Shown here: piece by piece, positions 34,049-43,682 of the stretch
Position numbering within the stretch: the first letter of the stretch is position 1
Layout: every line of letters starts with the position of its first letter
Assembly: GCA_902770635.1 (NCBI GenBank)
Contig: CACXTX010000004.1
Coordinates: 27,075-91,074 of the forward strand
Direction: 5' to 3'
DNA from: an uncultured Prevotellaceae bacterium
GTDB lineage: Bacteria; Bacteroidota; Bacteroidia; Bacteroidales; Bacteroidaceae
Length of the DNA: 64,000 nucleotides
Notes under the pieces: model-generated
What the model was told of the DNA's origin: nothing
The model's input: the letters and a program-made list of their open reading frames with translations, nothing else
The model's database searches: none
Program-made: the position numbers and the translations under genes

Positions 34049-35710
34049 ATGGAACAATTAATTAATATCCGCTGCAAAAATAATAAAAAAACTCTAAAAG
34101 TGAGCATTGGCAGCACACTTTCTGAAATTTTTTCTCAGTTAGACCTCCAAATGGAGCATGGTCCCGTTAGCGCTAAAGTCAACAATAAAGTTGAGGGAAT
34201 GCACTATCGCGTATATAAACAGAAAGATATTGAGTTTCTGGACTTACATTCCTCAAGCGGTATACGCGCGTACACGCGTACATTATTTTTTATCTTATGT
34301 AAAGCCGCTCACGAATTATATCCCGGCTGCAAGGTAGCCATTGACATTCCTGTCTCCAATGGTTATTTTGTCGATTTGGATCTCGGTCGATCTGTCACCC
34401 CTGACGATGTATCTGCTATTCGCCAGCGCATGCAGAAAATTATTGATGCCAAAATGCCTATTCACCGCTATGAGGCTACGACAGAAGAGGCCATGGAGAT
34501 GTTTCGCGAAGTGGGCTCCATATCAAAGGTGAACTTGCTGGAAAGCTCAGGGCGACTCTACACTACCTATTACGACCTGGATGGTTATAAAGACTATTAC
34601 TACGGCACTCTGCTAATTAACACCGGCGACATTCATCTGTTCGGACTGGAGTTTTACTATGACGGATTGTTATTGCGCATACCCTCACAAGAGAATCCCT
34701 CACAACTGGGAACATTCATCCGCCAGGACAAGATGTTTGAAATCTTCAAGGAGCATCATCGGTGGCAAGATGTCCTTGGCCTGCGTACCATTGGTGACCT
34801 TAACAAAGCTATCACCAATGGTCTTTCCTCAAAGTTAATACAAATCAGCGAGGCTCTTCAAGAGAAGAAAATTGCACGGATAGCTGATGAGATAGCCCAA
34901 CGCAAGGGAATCAAGATAGTACTCATTGCTGGCCCGTCATCTAGTGGTAAAACGACAACCTGCAAACGTCTTTCCGTCCAGTTGGCTGTTAACGGTTTGT
35001 ATCCCATCGGCATCTCACTCGACGACTATTTCCTAGACCGCGATTTGACTCCTCGTGACGAAAACGGAGACTACGACTTTGAACATCTTCATTCTCTGAA
35101 CATTCCGCTACTCAACGAGCAGATGAATGCCCTGTTACAAGGTGAAGAGGTAGAACTGCCCCGCTACAATTTCCAAAAAGGAAAGAGTGAGTGGAGTGGC
35201 AAGAAACTAAAGCTGGAAGGAAATGAGATTCTGGTGATAGAGGGCATCCATGCACTAAACCCAGAGTTGACGTCGGAAATTCCAGAAAATCAGATTTATC
35301 GTGTATATGCTTCTGCACTGACTACGATTCTGCTAGACAACCACAATTACATCCCTACTACAGACAATCGATTGTTGCGTCGTATTATCCGTGATCACAA
35401 ATACCGAGGTGTTACTGCTCAAGAGACCATTCGTCGCTGGGCATCCGTCCGTAGGGGTGAGAACCGTTGGATATTTCCTTTCCAGGAAAATGCCGATGCC
35501 ATGTTTAACACCGCTATGCTTTTTGAGTTAGCGGTCATCAAACGTCAGGCAGAACCGTTACTGGAACAAGTAACAGAGAATTGTGAGGAATATGCTGAGG
35601 CCTATCGTCTTTTGAAGTTCCTGCGATATATCAAGCCCATTCCAGAAGACCAGATCCCACCCACCTCACTACTTCGTGAGTTCCTTGGCGGATCATCATT
35701 TGAGTATTAA
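34049..35710 (+). CDS. Nucleoside (uridine-like) kinase with N-terminal TGS/ThrRS-like domains
   Basis: The 553-residue protein has a ubiquitin-like TGS region (1-60), a ThrRS second-additional-domain-like part (about 60-210), then a uridine kinase-type P-loop domain. The Walker A is AGPSSSGKTT at about 293-302. The kinase part also shows SLDDYF near 328, DFEHLHSLNIPLL and IHALNP. The fusion is known from Firmicutes and Bacteroidetes; the natural substrate is not firmly established, with uridine/cytidine the likely choice. It is transcribed alone and converges with the exporter operon; only 12 bases separate the stop codons. Confidence 0.9.
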   Translation: MEQLINIRCKNNKKTLKVSIGSTLSEIFSQLDLQMEHGPVSAKVNNKVEGMHYRVYKQKDIEFLDLHSSSGIRAYTRTLFFILCKAAHELYPGCKVAIDIPVSNGYFVDLDLGRSVTPDDVSAIRQRMQKIIDAKMPIHRYEATTEEAMEMFREVGSISKVNLLESSGRLYTTYYDLDGYKDYYYGTLLINTGDIHLFGLEFYYDGLLLRIPSQENPSQLGTFIRQDKMFEIFKEHHRWQDVLGLRTIGDLNKAITNGLSSKLIQISEALQEKKIARIADEIAQRKGIKIVLIAGPSSSGKTTTCKRLSVQLAVNGLYPIGISLDDYFLDRDLTPRDENGDYDFEHLHSLNIPLLNEQMNALLQGEEVELPRYNFQKGKSEWSGKKLKLEGNEILVIEGIHALNPELTSEIPENQIYRVYASALTTILLDNHNYIPTTDNRLLRRIIRDHKYRGVTAQETIRRWASVRRGENRWIFPFQENADAMFNTAMLFELAVIKRQAEPLLEQVTENCEEYAEAYRLLKFLRYIKPIPEDQIPPTSLLREFLGGSSFEY

Positions 35711-35722
35711 TTATTATTCCTG

Positions 35723-37798
35723 TTATTCTTTCTGAAGGACACCTGCGGCCATTAACTCGTCGAAGGTACCTTCCTTAACAACGTGTCCGTTACCTAAGAC
35801 GATAATACGGTCACACTGACGAATCGTTTCAAGACGATGGGCAATGGTAATACGAGTACACTTCATACTTGCCAAATAATCAGCAACACGCTGTTGCGTC
35901 ACATTGTCAAGAGCCGATGTTGCCTCATCGAGCAACATGATGTCCGGGCATTGTACTAAAGCACGAGCCAATAAAATGCGTTGTCGCTGACCACCTGATA
36001 TGCCTCTTCCATCTTCTGTGATATAGGTTTTCATACCGTTTGGCATTCGCTGTATATCCTCAACAAGATCCACCAGTCTGGCAGTTTCCCACGCATCCTC
36101 TTCCGTAGCAGCTGGAGCGGTAAAGAGAATATTATCAAGCAAGGTTCCCTCTATCAGTCGTCCGTCCTGCATGACTACCCCCACACAGTTGCGGCGTAAA
36201 CTCGCCATATTGATTTCGCGCAAGTTGTAATGGTCATAAAATATAGAACCCTCTTCCGGTTTTTCAAAGCCCAGCAGAAGGCGTAACAGCGTACTCTTTC
36301 CACAACCTGACGGTCCCACTATGGCCACATATTCACCCTGATGTATACGAAGATTCAACCCATTGAATATCCAAGAAGCATTCTCACTATAACGGAATCG
36401 GAGGCCGCTCACCTCAATAGCTCCCTCTACCTTAGTCAGCACGTGTTGTTCATGGGCATCCTCCATGGAAGCTTCAAGAATAGGACGACACATACGAGCT
36501 TCCGGCATCACACGACCTATCTGCTTCATGATAACATTCAAATGGTTGATGGTAGAAAGGGCTATACCCAGCACTGCACAATAAGCAATATAGTCAGATA
36601 AGCCTAATCCATATTTCCATGCCGCCCACATAGTCACCATCATTGGCAATAATCTTGAAGCATACGACAAGCCGCTGGAGTAGAAATACATGGTGGGTTG
36701 GGAAGCACTGTTTACCTCTGAGTCAGCAAACCGTTCTACCCACTGTTGGAAAATACGTTCCTCAGCACCATTGACCCTGATTTTCTGCATTCCTCCTAAC
36801 ATCTCGTACAATAAGCCATACATCCTTGAGCGGTTGGGATTTACTCGTTCCTGAACCTTTCTGGTATAATAATAGTTCAGCAAGCTAAAGAAAAGTACCA
36901 CAGCCAATACGCCGATACCGATAAATAAGAGAGCTCCACCATAAATGAAGAACTGGATGAACAGAATTACGGAAAATATGGTTGACAGGACGGTTGTTAT
37001 AATATTCTCCGTCAGCATGCCACTAAATCGAGACAAAGAAAGAACACGGCTTGACAAGTCTGCTGCCTGCCATTGACGGAAGAATGTTGCAGGCAAATGC
37101 AACAAACGAGTCATCAGTGCTGTTTGAAGCGTATATTCCACCTTGTCCTTCACACGGAAAACAACGAGACTACGAGTAATATGCAGCATTGCGAGTCCAA
37201 AAGCAGCACTGAACAACAGGACTGCTACAGGTAATAATTGTGAGGAGCTGCCTGAAGGAATAACTTCACTAAACACTATCTTTGTTACGTACGGCGTAAA
37301 CATCGTGAGCAGAACAACGCTAACACAAGCTATAAAGATAGCCCACAAGTCTGCCTTTCCCAGACTTTGCCACGCAAAACGACCTAAATCTCTCAATTTC
37401 AACGGTCCAACAGGCAATGGCTGTGTCAGACAGAATGCTTCTGGCTTTAAGATTTGGGGATTAACCTGCTCTCTGCGACCCGTATTGGGATTGATGAAAG
37501 TATAGCCGGAAAAACCTGGCATGAGAACGATAGGGATGTCATCTTCAACCGTAAAAGTCAACAAACGCCCCGTCGTATGTTTCCACCATTCCCCTGTCAA
37601 AGTAATTTGTCGGAAGAAAACACCCTGACGGATAAAGAGCTTATCCAAACTGGAAACATCCAATTGTCTGCCCTCGTCACTACGAAACTGGCGCAACATG
37701 CTACGGCTCACCATTGACATGAAAATATCACCCGCACGACCTACGGCCTTGCGGTTGCCTTCTATTCGGCGCATCAATTGTTCATACATCGGATCCAT
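35723..37798 (-). CDS. ABC transporter permease/ATPase, NHLM bacteriocin-export type
   Basis: The 691-residue product has an N-terminal soluble domain of about 150 residues, a six-helix exporter domain (about 155-430) and an ATPase domain. Walker A GPSGCGKST is near 500, the signature ISGGQRQR near 607 and Walker B IMLLDEATSALD near 627. Domain order and length match the second ATPase of NHLM/Nif11-type peptide export systems. It overlaps the preceding ABC gene by 17 bases and closes a three-gene operon. Known relatives export ribosomally made peptides; the cargo here is unknown. Confidence 0.82.
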   Translation of the reverse strand: MDPMYEQLMRRIEGNRKAVGRAGDIFMSMVSRSMLRQFRSDEGRQLDVSSLDKLFIRQGVFFRQITLTGEWWKHTTGRLLTFTVEDDIPIVLMPGFSGYTFINPNTGRREQVNPQILKPEAFCLTQPLPVGPLKLRDLGRFAWQSLGKADLWAIFIACVSVVLLTMFTPYVTKIVFSEVIPSGSSSQLLPVAVLLFSAAFGLAMLHITRSLVVFRVKDKVEYTLQTALMTRLLHLPATFFRQWQAADLSSRVLSLSRFSGMLTENIITTVLSTIFSVILFIQFFIYGGALLFIGIGVLAVVLFFSLLNYYYTRKVQERVNPNRSRMYGLLYEMLGGMQKIRVNGAEERIFQQWVERFADSEVNSASQPTMYFYSSGLSYASRLLPMMVTMWAAWKYGLGLSDYIAYCAVLGIALSTINHLNVIMKQIGRVMPEARMCRPILEASMEDAHEQHVLTKVEGAIEVSGLRFRYSENASWIFNGLNLRIHQGEYVAIVGPSGCGKSTLLRLLLGFEKPEEGSIFYDHYNLREINMASLRRNCVGVVMQDGRLIEGTLLDNILFTAPAATEEDAWETARLVDLVEDIQRMPNGMKTYITEDGRGISGGQRQRILLARALVQCPDIMLLDEATSALDNVTQQRVADYLASMKCTRITIAHRLETIRQCDRIIVLGNGHVVKEGTFDELMAAGVLQKE

Positions 37799-39533
37799 AG
37801 CTCTTGTTCAGTTCATAGTAAATACCATTCTTGTCGGCCATCAGTTCTTCGTGACTGCCACATTGTACCAATTGCCCATAATCCATAACATAGATACGAT
37901 GGCAAGGCCGCACAGTCTCCATACGATGAGCAATCAGAATGAGCGTAACACCAAGGTTACGTACTGCCTCCATCACCTTCGATTCCGTCGTTACATCAAG
38001 TGCAGATGTAGCTTCGTCCATCAGTAACAATGTCGGTTCCTTGGCCAGAGCTGTTGCTATTTCAAGGCGCTGTCGCTGACCACCCGAGAAATTCTGGCCT
38101 CCCTTGCTCACCTTACTGTTGTAGGCACCAGCCCTACAGGCAATCTCTTCATGCAATTGAGCATTAGCTGTAGCTGTCACCATGGCGAAGTCCTCAATGG
38201 ATTTATCCCACATCTTAATATTATCTGCTACAGTGCCTTCAAAGAGGGTGATGTCCTGCCCTACGAAACCCAAACTACCTGTCAGCGTCATACGATCTAT
38301 TTGACTAACCGGCTTCCCGTCAATCAGCACCTCACCCTCCCAAGGTTCATAGAGCCCAGCTATCAGCATGGCTACTGTGCTCTTGCCACACCCAGACTTA
38401 CCCACGAAGGCCACCTGCTCGCCAGCCTTGATATGCAGGGACAAATGACTAATCAGCGGAGGCTGGGAACGATCGTAACCGAAGGTAACATCACGCAGTT
38501 CTATATCGCCTATCAACTTGGTTATCGCCTCACCCGCCTCAGATATATCCACAACGTCTTTTCCGTCCTCCACAACCGACTTCACATCCAACACTTCCTC
38601 TTGTCGTTCCAAGACGGAATGAGCCTTATAAACCTCCTGCATGACAGTGGTCAGTCTAGTGACAGGATAAAACATAGAAGACATAAAGCCCTGTGAAGCC
38701 AACAGCATACCAGCTGTCAGTTCACCTTTCAGGATGAACCATGTGCCCAGACAGAGTAGCAAGGCATTGCTCATATGCAAGACAAGGACTGGAACTGCGC
38801 TTATCCATATCATCTGACTGGTAGCTACGACACGAGCGTTCAACGCCTCTGTATAGATAGCATCCCAACGCTGATAGAATCCCTGCTCAGCACCAGCAGA
38901 CTTGATGGTTTCCATGCTACGAAGTCCAGCCATTGTAGCACTCTGCAAATGACGATCTGTCTTCTCCATACTGTGTGCCTTACGTTTCTGATAGTTAGCA
39001 CTAAACTGAACAGAGACGACGATAGTCAACAAGGCCATTATTTCAACAGCACCCAACTTCCAACTATACATAAACAGCAGGTACGAGAAGATGATAACAT
39101 TCAGGAACAACACCAGTGCAGGTGCCATATCGAACAACCTTACACCTGTTGTACTGATGCTCATATAGCGTGCCATCAGGTCACCTGCAGAAAAACGGTT
39201 GAATGACGATATAGGAAGCCGTAGGACATGCCAGATATAACGAGACTGGCTAATCAGGCTGAAACGCATGTTTAACACGCGACGATGACTATTCAGTACC
39301 AACCACGCCACCAGTTCCACTACAAACAACGTTACATAAAATATCATCAAAGGTTCAAACCACTCAGGGTTCTCACCCGTAATAATACTATCAGTATAAA
39401 CCTGTTGGAATAATGGTGGGAAGAACTCCATACCCAGATTGATGGCATAAAGCAACAGGGTAAGCCAAAGCAACCCAGTGCCCGCCTTCATAAAGCGGTA
39501 AAGCAATCCCCATGTTGTCTTCTTCGCCTCCAT
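37782..39533 (-). CDS. Peptidase-less ABC exporter, NHLM type
   Basis: This 583-residue half-transporter has six membrane helices (about 20-300) and an ATPase with GKSGCGKST near 387, FSGGQRQR near 492 and LLLMDEATSALD. It resembles the NHLM permease/ATPase that usually begins with a C39 peptidase of about 130 residues, but that domain is absent: the gene begins right at the membrane domain. I chose ATG at 39533; a TTG at 39557 abuts the HlyD-like gene stop. Without the peptidase it cannot trim a double-glycine leader itself. It probably works with the second ABC protein as a heterodimer. Confidence 0.82.
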   Translation of the reverse strand: MEAKKTTWGLLYRFMKAGTGLLWLTLLLYAINLGMEFFPPLFQQVYTDSIITGENPEWFEPLMIFYVTLFVVELVAWLVLNSHRRVLNMRFSLISQSRYIWHVLRLPISSFNRFSAGDLMARYMSISTTGVRLFDMAPALVLFLNVIIFSYLLFMYSWKLGAVEIMALLTIVVSVQFSANYQKRKAHSMEKTDRHLQSATMAGLRSMETIKSAGAEQGFYQRWDAIYTEALNARVVATSQMIWISAVPVLVLHMSNALLLCLGTWFILKGELTAGMLLASQGFMSSMFYPVTRLTTVMQEVYKAHSVLERQEEVLDVKSVVEDGKDVVDISEAGEAITKLIGDIELRDVTFGYDRSQPPLISHLSLHIKAGEQVAFVGKSGCGKSTVAMLIAGLYEPWEGEVLIDGKPVSQIDRMTLTGSLGFVGQDITLFEGTVADNIKMWDKSIEDFAMVTATANAQLHEEIACRAGAYNSKVSKGGQNFSGGQRQRLEIATALAKEPTLLLMDEATSALDVTTESKVMEAVRNLGVTLILIAHRMETVRPCHRIYVMDYGQLVQCGSHEELMADKNGIYYELNKSYGSDV

Positions 39534-39557
39534 CCGTTTGTTGTCCTTCGCGCGCAA

Positions 39558-40385
39558 TTAATTAAAAAGGTATTCGTACATCGATCTGCGTCTTGTCTCT
39601 GTCAACACATTGCAATAGGTACCAATACCCATATCCACATCTCTCAACTGTCCTGAGGACCAATCGTAAAGGGTGGAGTCGTTTGGATTACAGTTCAATT
39701 CAACGATTACCTGCCACGCCGAACCTTTCATATCAAACAAGGCCTCTGCCATAGAGGTGTTTTTCAGCTCACTGACTATTTCGGAAAGTGGGGTCGGATA
39801 GCGGTCTACACTGGTAACAACACCCCGAACATACCCTATCTCATCACGGTCTTCACCCATAGGCCATACCTGTGCCTCCATACCTTCACGCAGGCTGTGG
39901 TGAGTTTCCATGTTAACATAAGCCACCAACATGGTATGTACCGATTGATTAGGCTTTTCCTCACAGACCACACTGACTAAGGCTTCCAAGGGGACAAACG
40001 GCTCACGTTCAGGTTTCGTATGAAGCACTGTACCACTAATAGGACTGATAACCATGCTATCCTTGTTGTCCACCAACACACGAGCCACCAGCTGCCCCTC
40101 CTTCAGTGTATCACCTGTATGAACATACATCTTGGTAATGACACCTTCACAATTCATAGTCACATCGTCAGTTCCGTGGTGCGGGAAAATTAGTCCGCTA
40201 TACTGCACTCTGTCCGTAACGGTACCCAGAATGCCCCACACTACAAAAGCACCTAACAACAACAGAATAGTACAACCTATGAGAAATGGGGAGACGGAGG
40301 TCACCCGTACATAGTCGTCCACCTGTCCTGGCGACTCCATCCGTCGTTGACGGCTGCTATTGGAAAACATGCTGTCTTTTTTCAC
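39558..40385 (-). CDS. HlyD-like periplasmic adaptor, NHLM secretion type
   Basis: This 275-residue membrane-fusion protein has one inner-membrane helix at about 33-57 (PFLIGCTILLLLGAFVVWGIL), then a split biotinyl-lipoyl-like domain (GVITKMYVHTGDTLKEGQLVARV near 85-107 and SPISGTVLHTKPE near 115-127) and beta-barrel segments. It lacks the long coiled coil of typical HlyD proteins and is shorter than NHLM adaptors usually are. It starts the operon from GTG 40385 or ATG 40370. No outer-membrane TolC-like partner is nearby. Confidence 0.78.
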   Translation of the reverse strand: MKKDSMFSNSSRQRRMESPGQVDDYVRVTSVSPFLIGCTILLLLGAFVVWGILGTVTDRVQYSGLIFPHHGTDDVTMNCEGVITKMYVHTGDTLKEGQLVARVLVDNKDSMVISPISGTVLHTKPEREPFVPLEALVSVVCEEKPNQSVHTMLVAYVNMETHHSLREGMEAQVWPMGEDRDEIGYVRGVVTSVDRYPTPLSEIVSELKNTSMAEALFDMKGSAWQVIVELNCNPNDSTLYDWSSGQLRDVDMGIGTYCNVLTETRRRSMYEYLFN

Positions 40386-40432
40386 TTAATCACAATTTTA
40401 CGTCTGTTAATAAACTAGCAGGTTATTGACCG

Positions 40433-40464
40433 CAAAAATAAATAAAAAAAAGCGAAAGTCCAAA
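40433..40464 (-). promoter_or_regulatory. Exporter operon promoter
   Basis: TATTTTTG (40440-40433) is preceded by TTTG (40464-40461) with exactly 20 bases between, on the minus strand. The transcript would start about 40 bases before the adaptor gene. Confidence 0.72.
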
Positions 40465-40571
40465 AAAAAGCCAAATTTTTATCATACTCCGGCATTTTCA
40501 ACTTACATCTTGCATAAAAATACGGGAATCGCCTTGTATCCCGAAAAAAATTACACTTTTATGCCAAAATG

Positions 40572-40603
40572 TTTGGTAGATAGGTGAATATTTACGACCT
40601 TTG
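40572..40603 (+). promoter_or_regulatory. korAB promoter with overlapping palindrome
   Basis: TTTG (40572-40575) is 20 bases from GACCTTTG (40596-40603). The -33 element lies in the palindrome CCAAAATGTTTGG (40564-40576), which could be an operator. Confidence 0.6.
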
Positions 40604-40640
40604 CAAACTAAATAGCAAAAACGAACCTATTTAATATATT

Positions 40641-42485
40641 ATGGCTGAATTAGAAGTTAAAGAACTCGAACAGGTTGTTGTTCGCTTCTCAGGTGATTCC
40701 GGTGACGGTATGCAGTTAGCTGGAAACATCTTCTCTACGGTCTCAGCTACCGTAGGCAATGGTATTTCAACATTCCCTGACTATCCTGCAGACATTCGCG
40801 CCCCGCAAGGTTCTCTGACAGGTGTTTCTGGTTTCCAGGTTCACATCGGTGCCGGCAAGGTTTACACCCCTGGCGATCTGTGCGACGTGCTGGTGGCAAT
40901 GAACGCTGCCGCCTTGAAGACTCAGTTGAAGTACTCGAAACCTCAGGCAACCATCATTATCGACACCGACTCTTTCGGTCCGAAAGACTTGGAGAAAGCA
41001 CAGTTCAAGACGGAAGACTATCTGGGCGAATTAGGCATTGATCCCGATCGCGTTATCCAGTGTCCGCTAACCACCATGGTAAAGGACTGCCTGGCTGACA
41101 CCGGCATGGACAACAAGGCTATTCTCAAGTGTCGTAACATGTTCGCACTGGGTCTGGTATGCTGGTTGTTCGACCGCGATTTAACGCTGGTTGCCAACTT
41201 CCTAAAGGAGAAATTCGCCAAGAAACCTGCCATTGCCGAGAACAACATTAAGGTAGTACAGGCTGGCTACGACTACGGTCATAACACCCACTCATCAGCA
41301 GTCAACGTCTATCGTATTGAGTCCAAGCACAAGGAGCCAGGACGTTACATGGACATTACAGGTAACAAGGCCACCGCCTATGGTTTCATTGCTGCTGCTG
41401 AGAAGGCTGGTTTGAAACTTTATTTGGGTTCCTACCCTATCACCCCTGCCACAGATGTGCTCCACGAGTTGTCCAAGCACAAGTCGCTAGGTGTAACCAC
41501 TGTTCAGTGCGAGGACGAGATTAGTGGTGCCGCATCTGCCTTAGGTGCTTCCTTTGCCGGAGCACTGGCTGTCACCTCTACTTCCGGCCCTGGTATCTGT
41601 CTGAAATCAGAGGCCATGAACCTTGCAGTCATCATGGAACTTCCTTTGGTTGTGCTTGACGTACAGCGTGGCGGACCTGCTACAGGCCTGCCCACCAAGT
41701 CCGAACAGACCGACTTGCTGCAAGTGCTCTTCGGACGTAATGGTGAGAGCCCGATGCCTGTATTGGCTGCTACCAGTCCTGCAGACTGCTTCGATGCCGC
41801 TTTCCAAGCTTCCAAGATAGCTCTTGAGCACATGACTCCTGTTGTATTGCTCACCGATGCATATATCGCAAATGGTTCCGGTGCTTTCCGTCTGCCTGAG
41901 ATGGCTAAGCTCGATGCCATTAATCCTCCTTATGTTCCTGAGGAACTGAAAGGCAAGTGGACACCTTATATGCGTGCCGAGAACGGTACCCGCTATTGGG
42001 CTGTACCTGGTCGTGAGGGCTTCACCCACATCTTGGGCGGATTGGAGAAAGACTCAGAAACGGGTGCCATCTCTACCAATCCCGAGAACCACGACCTCAT
42101 GACTCGTCTGCGCCAGCAGAAGATTGCCAACATCCAGGTGCCCGACCTCGACGTGGAGGGCGACGTACAGGATGCCGACCTGCTCGTAGTAGGCTTCGGT
42201 TCCACCTATGGTCACCTGCACTCTACGATGGACGAGCTTCGCCAGAAAGGTTACAAGGTTGCCCAAGCCCAGTTCAAGTACTTGAACCCGCTGCCTAAGA
42301 ATACTGCCCAGGTATTGAAGAAGTACAAGAAGGTGGTAGTGGCTGAGCAGAACATGGGTCAGCTGGCAGCCTATCTGCGCATGAAGGTCGACAATTTTGT
42401 ACCCTTCCAGTTCAATGAGGTAAAAGGTCAGCCTTTCGTCGTAGAAGAGTTAGTCAACGCATTCGAGGATATCTTGAAGAAGTGA
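40641..42485 (+). CDS. korA: 2-oxoacid:ferredoxin oxidoreductase, alpha subunit (gamma-alpha fusion)
   Basis: With its beta partner, this enzyme oxidatively decarboxylates a 2-oxoacid (probably 2-oxoglutarate) to an acyl-CoA and reduces ferredoxin. The 614-residue protein begins with the gamma domain (VVRFSGDSGDGMQLAGN at 11-27) and continues with the alpha domain from about 215 (YPITPATDVLHELSKH, TSTSGPGICLKSEAMNLAV). It is a fused form typical of Kor enzymes. A heptamer array spans from its stop codon to the korB start. The substrate is inferred; KorAB is common in anaerobes with a reductive or partial citric acid cycle. Confidence 0.92.
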   Translation: MAELEVKELEQVVVRFSGDSGDGMQLAGNIFSTVSATVGNGISTFPDYPADIRAPQGSLTGVSGFQVHIGAGKVYTPGDLCDVLVAMNAAALKTQLKYSKPQATIIIDTDSFGPKDLEKAQFKTEDYLGELGIDPDRVIQCPLTTMVKDCLADTGMDNKAILKCRNMFALGLVCWLFDRDLTLVANFLKEKFAKKPAIAENNIKVVQAGYDYGHNTHSSAVNVYRIESKHKEPGRYMDITGNKATAYGFIAAAEKAGLKLYLGSYPITPATDVLHELSKHKSLGVTTVQCEDEISGAASALGASFAGALAVTSTSGPGICLKSEAMNLAVIMELPLVVLDVQRGGPATGLPTKSEQTDLLQVLFGRNGESPMPVLAATSPADCFDAAFQASKIALEHMTPVVLLTDAYIANGSGAFRLPEMAKLDAINPPYVPEELKGKWTPYMRAENGTRYWAVPGREGFTHILGGLEKDSETGAISTNPENHDLMTRLRQQKIANIQVPDLDVEGDVQDADLLVVGFGSTYGHLHSTMDELRQKGYKVAQAQFKYLNPLPKNTAQVLKKYKKVVVAEQNMGQLAAYLRMKVDNFVPFQFNEVKGQPFVVEELVNAFEDILKK

Positions 42486-42515
42486 ATAGTGATAAGAGAA
42501 AAGTGAATAGTTATG
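42481..42515 (+). repeat. Heptamer array filling the korA-korB junction
   Basis: Units AGTGAAT, AGTGATA, AGAGAAA, AGTGAAT, AGTTATG run from the last korA codons through the korB ATG (42513-42515). The array is the complete spacer. Confidence 0.9.
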
Positions 42516-43517
42516 GAATATACAGCAAACGATTATAAGAAAGGACAGCCACGTTGGTGTCCTGGATGCGGTGACCACTTTTTCCTGGCATCGTTTCATA
42601 AAGCATTAGCAGAAATCGGGGTAGCTCCGCAGGATACCGCCGTTATCTCAGGTATCGGATGTTCGAGCCGTCTGCCCCACTATATGGCCACTTACGGTAT
42701 GAACACCATCCACGGACGTGCTGCCGCCATTGCTACAGGTGCCAAGGTTGCCAATCCCAACCTGACCGTATGGCAGGTCAGCGGCGATGGCGACGGACTG
42801 GCTATTGGTGGTAACCACTTCATCCACGCCAACCGTCGAAACATCAACCTCAACATGATTCTGCTGAACAACCGTATTTACGGTTTGACCAAAGGACAGT
42901 ATTCTCCCACCTCACCCCGTGGCTTCGTCTCTAAGTCGAGTCCTTATGGAACGGTGGAGGATCCTTTCCGTCCTGCAGAACTTTGTTTTGGAGCCCGCGG
43001 ACACTTCTTCGCACGTGCCGTTGCCACCGATGCCCAGGGTACCATTGAGATTCTGAAGGCTGCCTATGCACACAAAGGTACTGCTGTCTGCGAGATTCTG
43101 CAGAACTGCGTCATCTTCAACGACGGAACCCATGAGGCCGTATATAATAAGGAGGGCCGCAAGAAGAACGCCATCTATGTCAAGCACGGCGAGAAGCTTG
43201 TGTTCGGCGAGAACAACGAGTTCGGACTCGTTCAGCAAGGTTTCGGTTTGAAGATTGTTGAAATTGGCAAGGACGGCTACACTATCGACGATGTGTTAGT
43301 TCATGATGCCCATTGTGAGGACAACACCTTGCAGTTGAAGCTTGCTCTGATGGGTAATGGCGACGGATTCCCCGTAGCGCTCGGTGTCATCCGCGATGTC
43401 GATGCACCCACCTACGACGAGGCCGTTCACGCCCAGATTGCCGAGGTCAGTGCCCAGAAGAAGTACCACAACTTCACAGAGTTGCTGGAGACCAACGACA
43501 CGTGGGAAGTGAAATAA
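42513..43517 (+). CDS. korB: 2-oxoacid:ferredoxin oxidoreductase, beta subunit
   Basis: This 334-residue subunit binds thiamine diphosphate and iron-sulfur clusters. The TPP motif reads GDGDGLAIGGNHFIHANRR at about 91-109, ending with NMILLNNRIYGLTKGQ, and the N-terminus holds WCPGCGDHF with cluster-ligand cysteines; further Cys residues (CSSRLP, CEILQNC) follow. Length fits the KorB/VorB group. It depends on TPP, linking it functionally to the thiamine uptake operon in this window. A strong terminator follows. Confidence 0.93.
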   Translation: MEYTANDYKKGQPRWCPGCGDHFFLASFHKALAEIGVAPQDTAVISGIGCSSRLPHYMATYGMNTIHGRAAAIATGAKVANPNLTVWQVSGDGDGLAIGGNHFIHANRRNINLNMILLNNRIYGLTKGQYSPTSPRGFVSKSSPYGTVEDPFRPAELCFGARGHFFARAVATDAQGTIEILKAAYAHKGTAVCEILQNCVIFNDGTHEAVYNKEGRKKNAIYVKHGEKLVFGENNEFGLVQQGFGLKIVEIGKDGYTIDDVLVHDAHCEDNTLQLKLALMGNGDGFPVALGVIRDVDAPTYDEAVHAQIAEVSAQKKYHNFTELLETNDTWEVK

Positions 43518-43543
43518 GCAATTGCAATCTCTAGTTGACAATC

Positions 43544-43577
43544 ATCCCCGACGCACCGCACGTCGGGGATATTTTTT
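43544..43577 (+). terminator. Terminator after korAB
   Basis: ATCCCCGACG (43544-43553) pairs perfectly with CGTCGGGGAT (43561-43570) around a 7-base loop and is followed by TTTTTT. Confidence 0.95.
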
Positions 43578-43643
43578 GTGTATTTATACACCTTAGTCGA
43601 AAATTAAGCCGTTGTATTGAGGCATCATCCGTTTTCTTTTTTG

Positions 43644-43651
43644 TACCTTTG
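43644..43651 (+). promoter_or_regulatory. SLC13 transporter promoter -7 element
   Basis: TACCTTTG at 43644-43651, 32 bases before the ATG. Confidence 0.6.
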
Positions 43652-43682
43652 CAGCCACGAAAACATAACATAACTGACAACC

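Noticed and set aside
40415-40495. 26-residue minus-strand ORF in front of the exporter operon as a peptide precursor
   Set aside because: It overlaps the exporter promoter and its likely transcription start, lacks a Gly-Gly leader, and is mostly homopolymer-derived Phe codons.
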